This document shows positions 13,973 to 25,571 of a stretch of 64,000 bases of DNA, piece after piece (the stretch's first letter is position 1; the number at the start of each line of letters is the position of its first letter). Location: the NCBI GenBank assembly GCA_020055645.1, contig CM034550.1:19729001-19793000 (forward strand), given 5' to 3'. The position numbers were made by a program, and so were the translations under genes. The notes below the pieces were generated by a model. That model saw only the letters and a program-made list of their open reading frames with translations, ran no database searches and had not been told where the DNA came from. Source of the stretch: Tomocerus qinae. Lineage: Eukaryota; Arthropoda; Collembola; Entomobryomorpha; Tomoceridae.

Positions 13973-14825
13973 ATCTTGTTATTAATTGTTATTACTTATC
14001 TCTTCCGGCTTCAGTATTTTTTGCTCGTTTCACTATTATGTAACGAAAAACATTCTATCTGGGGTCAATGCCATCTTTCTCTATTTCTAGCAGCATTCAG
14101 ACTGTAAATTAACAGACCAGACACAATGTACTACTTTCTTCGTATGAGTGCAACATTACTCTTATTAATTACAAAGGAATCTTCTGCTTACAACCTGCCT
14201 TTAATAACCGAAGGTAGCTTTTATTGTAGTGGTTACTCAAGCCAATATGATTTACTACAAATGAAAATGATACACTGAAAAAATTCTTTTTATAGCTACA
14301 AAACATCGATAACACTCACTCCTAAGATAGGCAATTATAGAAAAATCCCTATAGAAAATGAGAACTTATTTGTATTCACATTTAATACTCAGTTTACTCC
14401 CCAGCATAACTACTTCTGGTACATTATGTGTAGGTCTATTTTACACGCGCTCGCTTTGAGACATATTCAGTTCATGAAGATCCTGATTTGTTTATATTCC
14501 TGGTAGAATGGCTTGAATTACTATTAGCTTCCTAGAACTAATTATATTTGTACTTGAATTATTTCCTAGCTTTTCACTTCTCAGTATTGTATATCCCTAT
14601 ATGAATTGAACTAAGAAATATAATTTGCTCTAAGTGACAAAGAATACAATGTTGAATAGCAAACAATATTTCATACAGCCATTTCATCATTATTCACAAA
14701 CTGTGTCGTAGATTAGTATGTAGCCATAGGGCACCACACCAAGATTTTCTATCTGCTATAATTAGATAATATTATATTCTAAAATGCCAAAAAAATGAAA
14801 ATAAACGTTCAGGTAAATATTAAGC

Positions 14826-14900
14826 AATCTAACATTTAACGAAACATTGACGATGTAAATGTCACATCAGCGATGTCACATTTAGTATCGATGTTAGATT
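14826..14900. repeat. 75 nt imperfect hairpin
   Basis: The outer arms AATCTAACAT (14826-14835) and ATGTTAGATT (14891-14900) are exactly complementary. An inner stem pairs 14851-14868 with 14872-14890, with one internal mismatch (C14863 against C14877), one G-T pair and one bulged base. A 15 nt bulge (14836-14850) separates outer and inner stems on the left side. The terminal loop is only about 3 nt, which is small for a microRNA precursor. A degenerate palindromic mobile-element remnant or a cruciform-forming site is equally possible. It overlaps no recognisable gene. Confidence 0.5.
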
Positions 14901-16020
14901 TGCCAAAGTGAAAAAGTTAGCATAAGAATTTAGTATTGAATTTTCTTTTGAATAGTAGAATGTTGGAGTTTAGTAGGTGGTTATTATAGATAAGCCAACT
15001 AAATCCTAGCTAAGTCTATCGCATCAGAAGAATTATTCATCCGAGATTAACATACTAATGTTTGATAGAATTCCTGTTATTGTAAGCCTACTCATGCTAA
15101 ATGAGAAACAACACTCTCTAGTAGAAAAGTAGATATCTATACAATTGAAAGGGTAAAAGATTCACTAGTCAATATAAAATTCTAAACTTACTCGTTCGAG
15201 ATACAAGTAAACCAAGTACATTAGTGATCTGCAACAAAACCCTACAAAGTGTTTTCTTACGCATATTTAGGGATAGTAGATTTTCATGTAGTGACAAGAT
15301 GATTCGTAATAGGCCCAGCACTTAGAGAGATAGATGCCTAGGTAAATAATTTCATCTTCTTAGTAGTGTTACGTGTACATGTAAAATGACTTGACTGTTG
15401 TGTATGTATGTACATGTGGAAAGGTAAGTTCAGTGGGCCACTAGGCTCAAGTTCAATGCACTATAATTGTTTTCCTCTCTTTTGCTAGGATCGAACATTA
15501 CTACATGGCTAGATGATCGCATCTTTTTTACTGTTCAACGTAGACTGCCATACTGTTCTTTTATATAATTGTATCCCACATCATAGCATAACATCACCAC
15601 ACTGAAGTGCAATACCTTTCTTTACCTTTGATATCCTCTGTTCACAGTTTTATTACATTGTATTATTGCATTGTACTTCTTTTCAAGTTCAACTTCATCT
15701 CAGTCAGATTCACACGATGCAATTCATGCACCTGTATATACCAAATCCCTCTATAAGTGCTGTAAACATTATATTGCTATTGTACTCCTCAAAACTCCGT
15801 ATATAAATAAGTACAGGCTTATAATGTACTACAGATAAACCAAAAAGTTTGCACATAAAACATCTTCACGTCACGTTAGGTACATGTACTGTTTCTTCTC
15901 TTATCTCGATCTGAAATAGCAGCAAAGCATCTGTGCTGAAAGCAGGTAGGCTTTCTGTGCTGACACGATGTAAAAATGTTTGAACCGTACGTATACACAA
16001 AGATTATAAACATATACAAA

Positions 16021-17400
16021 TAACATACCTATAGCTATATATCTAAACAACAAAACAGTTTATTAGTCTTCCTTGCCTTAAGTTAAGGTAAAGTAACGCA
16101 ACACATCCTTAGCAATTTACTTTTTATTATTCCATTTTATTGCACAACGAACGACGCAACATGCAATATGCCGCAAGACATTTCCTTCTCAGCTCTGCCC
16201 TATCCTAACTTAACTACAGCCAGCGTATTTCAATGCCAAGTTCAACTATTAACTTAATACCTGTATTATTCTCCTGTCTGCTTTCTGTTCTAGGTACTTT
16301 TCTACATTTCCACTCCGTCCTTTCTTACACACATTCTTCTTATCTAAATTATTATAACGCTTATTATCATTTACAACTGCAACATGCTATGGTTTGACTG
16401 ACTGACTGAGTGACCGAGCCAAGACCAGACCAAACCACTATACAATACCTAAACATATTATACTTACAACAATAGTGTCTCTTCTTGCAAAAAAAAACTG
16501 TGCAAACACATATTTACCTACTCATTTTATACCCATTGGCTAGGAGTAGAGATGCCTATGTACTAATACTATTACCGTGCATAATATAGGACCTTAAGTA
16601 CAGTGCAATGTTATACATTGTACTAACATTCCCTAATTACATTACAACAGTGAAGACGCTCTTCATTGAAAATACTGTAATAAAAAATAAGGACAATGAA
16701 CTCAGGAGCCCTATCTTCTCTACTATTATTTTATTATTACTTTTACCTGAAAACAGCTCATTTGAGACAAGACAACAGAAATAATGCATACTAGCCTATA
16801 CATTAATACATGGAAGCCATCCCATGCCAATCTAATTGATCCTTTGTAGATAAAACTTACGTTAGCATTTTTTAGTTTACGAATAAGCAAAAGGGACTGT
16901 TTAACTAACTAAGGAACTGCCTATTTGGCTGTTTAGTTATCAAGGCAAGATCAGCAGCAGGTCAATGACTCAAACACGCTCTCAGTAGTACTTACAACTA
17001 CAACTTCGTTAGAATTGGTCTCGATTTTTAAGGGAACTCACTTTGCTTGCTTTGATCATTTGACTCTAATCACAATTGTATACTCCTCTTCATTTCATGG
17101 GATAGTAATGACCTGACCGCTTGACTTTCTGCAACACATATTTAATTGCCAACGCTTTATCTGTACTAAACTTACCTACCTAGTTCTAGTTACTTCTTTA
17201 GCCTACTGCCTTATTGCTCCTCCAAACAATATCAAACTTCATATCACTCGCCCTCACTCATCTATTCGCTTATACATTAACAATCACGCATGCTAAGCGG
17301 ATTGACTCATTTCTATGCTACAACTTACATTTATCTATACCTATTTATTCATGTTGTTCTTTAACAGTTGTACTATCATGACTATATTCCACACATTTCC
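16021..17400 (+). other. C-rich strand-asymmetric patch
   Basis: Counting by hand gives 70 G and 141 C in 16021-16620, and 36 G and 93 C in 17041-17400. The intervening DNA was only sampled and is less skewed. Words such as CTTACC, CCTACC and TCTATTC dominate. Nine A residues at 16489-16497 are the longest homopolymer noticed in the window. No gene is recognised; the frames present are short. Confidence 0.6.
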
Positions 17401-18953
17401 TTGCATCATATAATATCCTGTACATGATATGTGTCTTGATACAGACTATCCATTCCTTTCAGTGACAGGGACACAGCCTAAACTACTGTTATGTACTTTA
17501 GTTTATATGTTATGTAATTATCTTACATACATTTTCTCGGTAAACCATATTATAATATTCTGTCATCTTTCTTGGGATAAGGAAGGAATGGAAGTTCCAT
17601 CACGGAGCATCTCGTGCAACGGGAGAAACGCGTAATTTTAATATTGCTTTAAAATATCTTGAATACTTACTCGAAAGTGGCTCACCGCGTATCTATTAGT
17701 AGATACATGATTAGTCATAGGAGTTGTTAATGTTAGTATTTTGTTGGGTTATTTATTACGATAGAATCAATATTGACAGCGACATAATAATTTCAATGTA
17801 TTACCATACGTAAGAAACAATTCAACGTTTGATGTACATTTAGTACTATTCAGTAAATATTTTGTACTAAAAAGGAGTCTGTTAAGTCACGTTCAGTCCT
17901 CAGACCGTTCCCAGAAGTATTAATACCATTAAGGCATGTTGCTTTTTTACTTGGATATGTAGTCTGCGTAGTCAGTCACAGAATTACCTTTTGACACAAA
18001 ATACTTACATAATCGTTACTAGTATATGTATGTTTACAACTTATTATACGGGACAACTTTATAGTATAGAGCTAGGTAATTGTCTGTAACGAACAAAGTA
18101 ATAAATGCCAAACACTGTGGTTAGGAGTTAAGGTACACAGTCCTTTTACATTACCACATTGTTTTATGGCTTGAATCTGGAATAAAGGTTTGAATAGTTA
18201 AGAAAACCCAATACTTATCAGCAGATTAAGATGGCGAGGTCTTTGGATTAGTTACTATGCAGCTGCATTGAATTATATCCTTTTCCCAAAAGTATTTTCG
18301 AAAAAATGTACTAGCCAGCAATCAACTTACCCACACATCTACATTTAAATGGGATGCTATGACATGAATAATACTACCATTGTAACAATACTTTTCTTTC
18401 ATTTAATTATGGAAGTAGGTGCGCTTGAAGTTGAATCTGAATCTTTTCTTCCCAATGCAGGGGCTAAATATCAGAACCATTATTTAAGTAATTTAAAGAG
18501 TAATTGGCAGCTGCTACTAATATAGAAATGTTGAAAACTGCAGACAATAATTTGTAAACTTAATGCAGACTTTATGATATTATGATAAAGTTCAGGAAAA
18601 GCTACAAATTCTAACTAATTTCCGAAAGTCAAATTCTTAGAATAACAGCTGATTATTAGATTTTTGCAATTTATTGTCAAAATCATCAATCTACAGTTTA
18701 AAAAATAAGATAATAATAATAATTCAGGATTCAATCTTTGGTGGTGTAAATGCAGCAAGAACTGTGTTACGGTAATGCGGTATTCATCTATTCATAATGC
18801 ATCGAACTGTCACAACGATCAGTTTAGATGTCATAATATTAACACAGAGAGAAGTGCATCGTGCAATGGAAGATGTGCAAGGAAACCACATGCTTGAATA
18901 AAATGTTCAGTTGAATGTCAATAAGACGTGTCGAGACAATTGAATTTGTGTAA
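17401..18953. other. Gene-free AT-rich DNA
   Basis: No gene recognised. The longest frame (17429-17635, 68 codons) is hydrophobic and unremarkable. A short (ATA)n run is present near 18709-18722. From about 18730 the text becomes less cryptically simple, leading into the open segment listed next. Confidence 0.5.
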
Positions 18954-19098
18954 GTGGATGTGAATCAGAGAATGTTAAAGAAAGGATGGGAGATTCACGC
19001 GAGAAGATTTAGGCCACTGTCACTCGAAAGTTCGATGAACTTGCCCCAGAAAGTATTCTACACAATATGGAATCGCATCCAACATACCATAACAGAAG
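18954..19098 (+). other. Candidate coding exon ending in a consensus donor
   Basis: An open frame follows a stop at 18951 and contains an ATG at 18972. It runs 42 codons with a mixed hydrophilic composition (MLKKGWEIHARRF at its start, VFYTIWNRIQHTITE near the end) to ACAGAAG followed by GTAAGT at 19099, a textbook 5' splice site in phase 1. No domain is recognised. There is no good acceptor upstream, so it would have to be a first coding exon. The frame continues past the donor to a stop at 19136, so splicing is not required. Chance occurrence is quite possible. Confidence 0.15.
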
Positions 19099-19260
19099 GT
19101 AAGTCAAGACGAGACGACTCAAGAGCAGAGTTATAGTAACTCCAACTACTTAATTGACTTGACGAAGCCTGTTTCTTCCCAAGTCTTGTGTTGAATAACG
19201 GTTACCGCACCGGCAATGAAAAGAAAAGAGAAGCTATTCAGCAATCTGCTCTTCCTTTAC

Positions 19261-19560
19261 TTCAAATCCTCTGCCTTGGCTACTACCATCACTCTATACT
19301 CCTTTTTCTAAGACGTATTGCGTGCTATTGCCATTCCCGTCTGTCTTACTCTTGTCTCGTCTGCTAACAACTTCTATCCATCTACCAGGCTGAATTACGT
19401 TATACGTTCTCTTTTCTCATCATCATTGTTATCTCATCTGCCTACACTCCTCCGTTCTGCAACCCATTCCTCAATGCGAAAAAATTCATACTTATCTCAT
19501 TTACTCTTCACATTGCAACTACCTATATCGACAGATAAATAAACACGTTACTCACGATGC
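19261..19560 (+). other. Strongly C-rich strand-asymmetric patch
   Basis: Hand counts over five 60-base lines give 31 G and 89 C on the plus strand. The text is built of CTC, TCTC and CCAT words without a regular repeat unit. A 74-codon frame at 19318-19542 falls inside and is Ser/Leu-rich as expected from composition alone. Confidence 0.6.
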
Positions 19561-22258
19561 CCCACTCCTGCGTAGACTTGTATATCAACTTGCATGCACT
19601 TATAACTTCGATAACATTGAACTATATCAACCAACACTTATCCATAATATGCTAATCTTACTTGTTTCTCTAAATGCACTCCTTTTAAACATCTATAAGA
19701 TAAGTACCAATGTACATATACTTTATATTCCATATAAACCGTTTCAACTTCTCGGTTCAAAAATACAATTCATTGCCTTTTTATTGGGCAGCTATTCTCT
19801 TTTTCAGTTTTATCCGATCGTATAAACCTAATAATAATACTTTACTAATATCTCAAGTATTTTAACCACGTGAGAAAAACAAATAATTTATAGCAGGAGT
19901 AAACCATCGTGTATGGTTGTAAAATAATTGACTACACAAAAGAATTATAAAAACATTTAAAATATGATTGTCCATTGGTAATATATTAATTGTTTTCATG
20001 TTTTAATTCGATAATTGGCCGCGATAACATTAAATGTGCATTAGATTCAGATACATTTGTCTCATAACTATGAATAGCATAGAATATTAATAAAATACAA
20101 ATGACAGCATGCAGCCAGGCGAAATTAGGAACGAAAGAATAGCGTTACGTTAGGTTGGAAGGAAGAGAAGTAGGAGTTTCTATGCCTTAATGTAATAATA
20201 GCACTCGTTCAGTCGGCTACGTTTACATTCCTTTCTTTGCCATTGCTTACGGAGTGACAATGAGAAGATGACAGTAAGTGTAACCGTAAACTTTTCATAA
20301 TTCCATCCACTCATCAATCTCTTTTACTGTTAGTCTTCTCATTCTCGCAAATCTTATCCTACTATTCTTCATCTTTCAATTCAGTTCAAACTTATACCTT
20401 AACAATCTTAATGCGATTGTTCCATAGACTAATATTACTTATTATATCACTACCCACTATCTATTGCAAAATAAATAACAACTCAAAGAATGATTTGCAT
20501 CTACAGTCTCAAAATATACACCAATTCAAAAAGTAAACTCTTCAAAAATAGTGTAACAATTTTTTGGCAATGCATGTTAATCCTTTGTAGTTCATGTTAT
20601 CCATTTTAGCACCATAAATGTGTCATGCTAAAAGTCCCTGCGACGTAATAGCCAATGGAGGTGTGAAATTTTCTGGGTGCGACGGTAATAAGCATTCTAT
20701 CGGATAACTTAGTAGATTTAACACATGAATTTATAAGGGTAATGTTAGCAAGTCTAGTTAGGGCTACAAAGTTGCCACCACAAGACAAAATACTTGAAAA
20801 GTCCTAATTGCTCAAAATAAATTGCTAAACTAGAAAAAGTAAGCAGAATGTATTTATAGTACACACTAGACACATAGCGGCATTAACCTTACCTCACTTG
20901 ACTAGAGGATCTTATGAACCTATACTGTAATTCTGAAATTTAGAGAATGGAAGACAACGCCTAGGACACTGTTAGCTGTCAAAAAGCTTGCACAACCTAC
21001 CATTACATGTGCTTTGTCTTGTCTTTATGTTGTATAATCCCTTATAATAGTCTTGGCAGGCACTTTGGCATCTTTCATTCATCATGCAATTATTACTTAC
21101 ATATTCGCAAACAAAAGCATGCCACGACATTTAGCAAACTGCTAACTACCTACCTACTACATCGGATAGAGACACAGGCCAAGTTTTGTTGCCTTAAAAT
21201 ACTGTACCTAAACACACATTAAAATCTATGAGCTCATTTCTCACAGAATGTAGGCATTTATTAATTTTACGAAGACAGGGATGTGAAAGGTAAAGTACAC
21301 GTTTATAATGCAATTCAACACAACATTTAAGCCAGGTAATAACAATAGACTCAAATCATAGTCTGCCACAACTTCATTCTTTATTGCATATAGTCATCAT
21401 AGAAATTCAACCACCGAAAGATGAGACTACTACGACGATTTGCAACAACACTGACTTGAATGGTCATTGATCTCAAGCAAAAACAAGGTGGGCCATAATA
21501 GAAATTCATTCGTTCGTGTGTCGTCTTCTGTTTTGGCTCAAGCCGTTTGTCAGTTCTGGTCATTACTTAATACGTTTATATAATAATATTATCAACAATA
21601 AGTGTGACATCATGAAATTAGATATTGCTGGGCTTAGATCATGTAGTAGTACTTGTCAGACAGGCATAACTCAACTCTGAATCTGACAATATGACAATAC
21701 ATGTCAATATCATACACCATAAATTGAAAGAAATGTAAAAAGTGGCATACTTTGCTATGTTGAAATATAATCCGTCTACTTTGTCACACGATATGGTGAC
21801 GAACACGATTCAACCAAAAAGATTAAAAAAACATGTTTCAACTAATGTATATTATTTCAATGTATAAAACTTGACACTATTAAGTGCACTCAACTTGCAC
21901 CTCATTTTGAGTTAACAATGCAATTTTAATACATTAAATCTATCTCTGGATAAAGTCTAACCGCCCAGAATAAAAACTTTCGACATTAAAAATTAATTAA
22001 TTCTAATATATGATGCAGGTTACTCTGCAGAGCAAACAGCTATGCACTATATCTATCTTCTTGAGGGCAAGATGATAATTTAATAGCTATTTAAAATTCA
22101 AGAAACCTCTAGTATTGCACTACAAAATAAAACATTTTGAACTCCCTTGAACCATCGGAAGCCTTTTTCCTTTCATTCCATCAATCCCCTAGCATCAGTA
22201 AGATATGAAGAAGTGTAGCAATAAGAAAATTATATTATGACAAAGAGAAGATACTTAC
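19561..22258. other. Gene-free AT-rich DNA
   Basis: No gene recognised. Frames of 60 to 71 codons occur on both strands (20606-20788, 21007-21222, 21381-21563) without similarity to known families. No repeats longer than a few units were noticed. Confidence 0.5.
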
Positions 22259-22421
22259 ATCGCATAATGTCGGCTGAACTGGAACTATAACTTATATGTA
22301 AAATCCCAATTGTCCGGACCAGTTGGAGTTGTAGGCACATTTATCAATAAGATTTCGAATCACATTTACAATATAACAGTTCAATATCCAATCGACAACT
22401 CGTCACTTTGCTTCGTTCAAC
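22259..22421 (-). other. Candidate non-coding exon with strong splice signals at both ends
   Basis: On the minus strand a classic acceptor (TGTACTATTCTGTTTCAG, pyrimidine-rich with TTTCAG) precedes a 163 nt segment that ends GCGAT followed by the donor GTAAGTATC. The donor matches the consensus from +1 to +7. Frame 1 from the acceptor is open for 25 codons and then meets TGA; the other two frames stop almost at once. If transcribed it would be a UTR or long non-coding RNA exon. A further open stretch inside reads IRNLIDKCAYNSNWSGQLGFYI-like text in another frame (split here only as a description: NLIDKCAYNSNW, then SGQLGFYI, then stop), with no recognised family. It could pair with the minus-strand candidate at 12335-12443 across a 9.8 kb intron. 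Confidence 0.25.
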
Positions 22422-25419
22422 CTGAAACAGAATAGTACAGTTATTTATTTTACAGCTCACCAATGCCAAACACTATTGTTCACTTTACACAACAATCGGT
22501 CAAGTCAAGTCAGGTTGTTTGTTGGAGTGTCAGACCGACAGAGCAGGTCTGAGTCCCTTCTCCATTTCACTCCAGCTAGTACAAACTGCTTAATAGCAGT
22601 TACTTTCCTCCTTTTACTCCTGTCCTTAAACCAACTATAAAAGTCAGGGGTATACTACAATACTGACAACAACAAAGTTAATGGAGCATTGATATTGAAC
22701 CTGTGCCTCTGATGATATAGTTCAGTCAGATTCACATTATTCATTATCGTATTGTAGTAGTACAATGATGACTAATGTTCTTAGCTCTCTTCAATTTCGA
22801 TATAGTTTATTACGTACAACTGTTAAACATATAAATATCAGTTTACTCTGTACTAAATGCTTATAATACCTGAAATGTACTACTTGTACTTATTACTTAA
22901 GTACATAATATTCGGTTCACTATCCTTCTCATGCCAGACATGACTTTTAGTTTAGCATTCTTCATAAATAGAGATAATAGTCCGCAATCGTCCTGCTTAC
23001 CCCTGTCACTTATTGTTAGTATGTACATATTTCGGATAGACGGACTTAGTACATGGAACACAACATGTTGTAAGTAATACTTCGTCTATCATCTTAGCAT
23101 AATATTCACATGAAAACATATTGCAAACGCACTGACGTTAAGTAACGTAACGTTCCAAATTGTTGTATAGGTTCATGAACCCGGCAATCGGCTGGTGCAA
23201 TCGACATTGACATAGACTACCTGCTAATTGTATGCTCTCTCCAGCTCTAACGTCCTCTTAACGCTATCCGCAACTACAATATTGTGTAGGCGGCCTTGTA
23301 CTTGAAATACATAATGCATACAATTCACCAGAGTACAGCTAAAAAATTACCAATAGTTAAAAATACTACTCCTCTCGATTATTATTCTAGATATACATAG
23401 ACACTTTTTTCTTATCTTCATCTGTCTACTCAAAATACGTAGGATTTTCACTTCATATTTACACAATTACATGCACATTAAGTTTCAAAAAGCAAACCTA
23501 ATATCAATTAATCTCCCTAATGCTTTTAGGCATAATTTTTTCTTTAATAATGGATGGAACAATAGTTCAGGATTCCGAAATTTCATTAAACGTATTTACT
23601 TTGCAAACTTGGGGCGACCGCGACCCAACCCTTCAACTTCCACGAATATTGTTTTACTGTTCAAAACATTCATTTTGTAATTTCCGGTGTTATATAACTA
23701 TTTGCATAATGAGAATACAGCGCCGATACATGTGTCAAAGTCACCAATATTGCAACTTGCAACCTGTTACACAAATCTAGAGGCACGTTTTCTGCAGGCA
23801 TTTTTATTGTTTTCTTCCGTTTATGTAAGCGTTGAAGCGTACGACTCATATAATTATGTATCTATCAAGACGTGAGGTGGAATCAAAAAATTGGCTACCA
23901 ACTATATAGATTTTTTGCAATCCAGTAAATATTAGCCGAGTCGGTGCACATGCAACAACTATCCTAGGAAATAGGAATTGTATGCGTAAGTTACGTATTC
24001 TCCAGCTGTTTCCTCCGTCCAAATGGTACATAAACCAGACGCACAAACATTAGTATATTTTTTTCTGAACTGCTGTATCCACGATTTTTTTGGCATGAAG
24101 TACAGCACGCTTACTGACAAGTGTAGTAAGCAGTTCCTAGTTTTTACCGGACACCGTCTCAATATTTATCTGATATGGAATCATTATCTATGTATGGTCC
24201 ATGTTATTAGCGTCTTCCTACAAAGGTAAAATTGCTTCAGTGGTCTGAGCAATCACATATAGATATAATATTCTTATCAAACATAAGTATGCACTCGGAA
24301 CGTGTCTAAACTTCCAGCTCCACACTCTGCTATTATTATCAAGTGTGTAATACTAAGTACAGGGATGCATATTTAGAAAATTTCGGTTCGACGAACTTTC
24401 TTGCCTAACCTAACCTTCACTCTACTTGCGTTAATTCATATCTACAAACAATAGCATTGTGTGTGCGTGTATTGTGTGTACGAGGAGTTTATAGCAACAT
24501 CATTATGTGCACAATTATAATGTGTAATATACCTACTAGTAGTAGTATCAGTCAAAATATTTGCGGAGATATAGAGTAAATGAACGCGGGTGTATAATAC
24601 CTATTGAGTCTGACAGAACTACAATTAAATAGCATTTAGTGTCTACGATATACTCATAGTATTTGCGTTGTGAAGTAATGTCTAACTTCCTGTGATGATG
24701 ATGCAGAATGCTTAACCATAATCATCGTATGAGAATTATCAATTAGAAACTTAACCTCATCCTCTGTCCGCACATAATTAATAACCGATTCCATCCTGAA
24801 GTGTCTATCTCAATTTCCTCTGAAACTGTAAACCGTACATTCGACACAATAACTATTTAAAAGTTAAAAGCCATTATTAAGGATGTTCTCAGGTTATGAT
24901 AGTAATGGAGACAGAAAATTTTTTCAGACTAGTGAATTCTCCAGTTTCAATACATTGGAATTGAATTACATTGGATTGTTTACATTTGAAACTCTTGTCA
25001 GATAATATTTCAACAGCCCAATTAGGTTCAAGCTGTCCAAAACAACGAAAGCAAAAAGTCATATCAAAAACAAAAGTATCCAAGTAATTATGAGCACTCG
25101 CCCAAGTCTTAAGCATTTCAAGTTTTTTCTGCCCACACATCACTCATCATTAGACATTATCTATCCTTCATCTTGTACATGTCAGCATTGAATTCATGAT
25201 GTTAGTTTCGATAACTTCCTATCTGATTAATGTATGTGGGTGTAATATTTGTAGCACAATTGTGTCTTCCTCGCCTTACAATAGTTACAGTCCCTAATTC
25301 ATAAACTCCTACGCGAATTCTTGTGTTTTAAATCTATAAACTTATAAGACTTGAATATAGTAGTAAATGTATTTATATGCTTTACATGAATCTGACATTA
25401 AATCTTTCATTCATTTCAG
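22422..25419. other. Gene-free AT-rich DNA
   Basis: No gene recognised. It contains (CAAGT)2 near 22501, TGTGTGTGCG at about 24460, TAGTAGTAG at about 24540 and GATGATGATG near 24697. A minus-strand frame at 24889-25143 (84 codons) has a more protein-like residue mix than most, including several Cys and Trp, but matches nothing I recognise and lacks an upstream ATG beyond its second codon. Confidence 0.5.
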
Positions 25420-25571
25420 TGATTCGATAGCCATATAGATTCACACAATCTACACTCTCTTACTTGTAGAAATCAAGTTCAAAATCTCGTATATAAATAT
25501 AGCATTGGAGTTAGAGCAATGAATGACTGACTGCGTAACGAACATGAAATAGTAACTTTAAGTCGGTGACG
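25420..25571 (+). other. Candidate non-coding exon bounded by splice signals
   Basis: A good acceptor (ATCTTTCATTCATTTCAG) ends at 25419, and a donor GACG/GTGAGTCC follows at 25572, defining 152 nt. All three frames contain early stops, so it cannot be an internal coding exon. An 86-codon frame beginning at 25566 overlaps the donor and is unrecognised. The pairing of these two signals may be fortuitous. Confidence 0.15.

Larger units (their letters stand above)
12444..16020. other. Gene-free AT-rich DNA with small repeats
   Basis: No gene recognised. It contains a 17 bp direct repeat (13166 and 13535), a long but unrecognised open frame on the minus strand (13616-13972) and a 75 nt imperfect hairpin (14826-14900), each listed separately. 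A donor-like AAAG/GTAAGTTC lies near 15423 with no supporting exon. Confidence 0.5.

Noticed and set aside
16489..16497. Run of nine A as a retroposon poly-A tail
   Set aside because: Too short, and no target duplication or recognisable body lies upstream.
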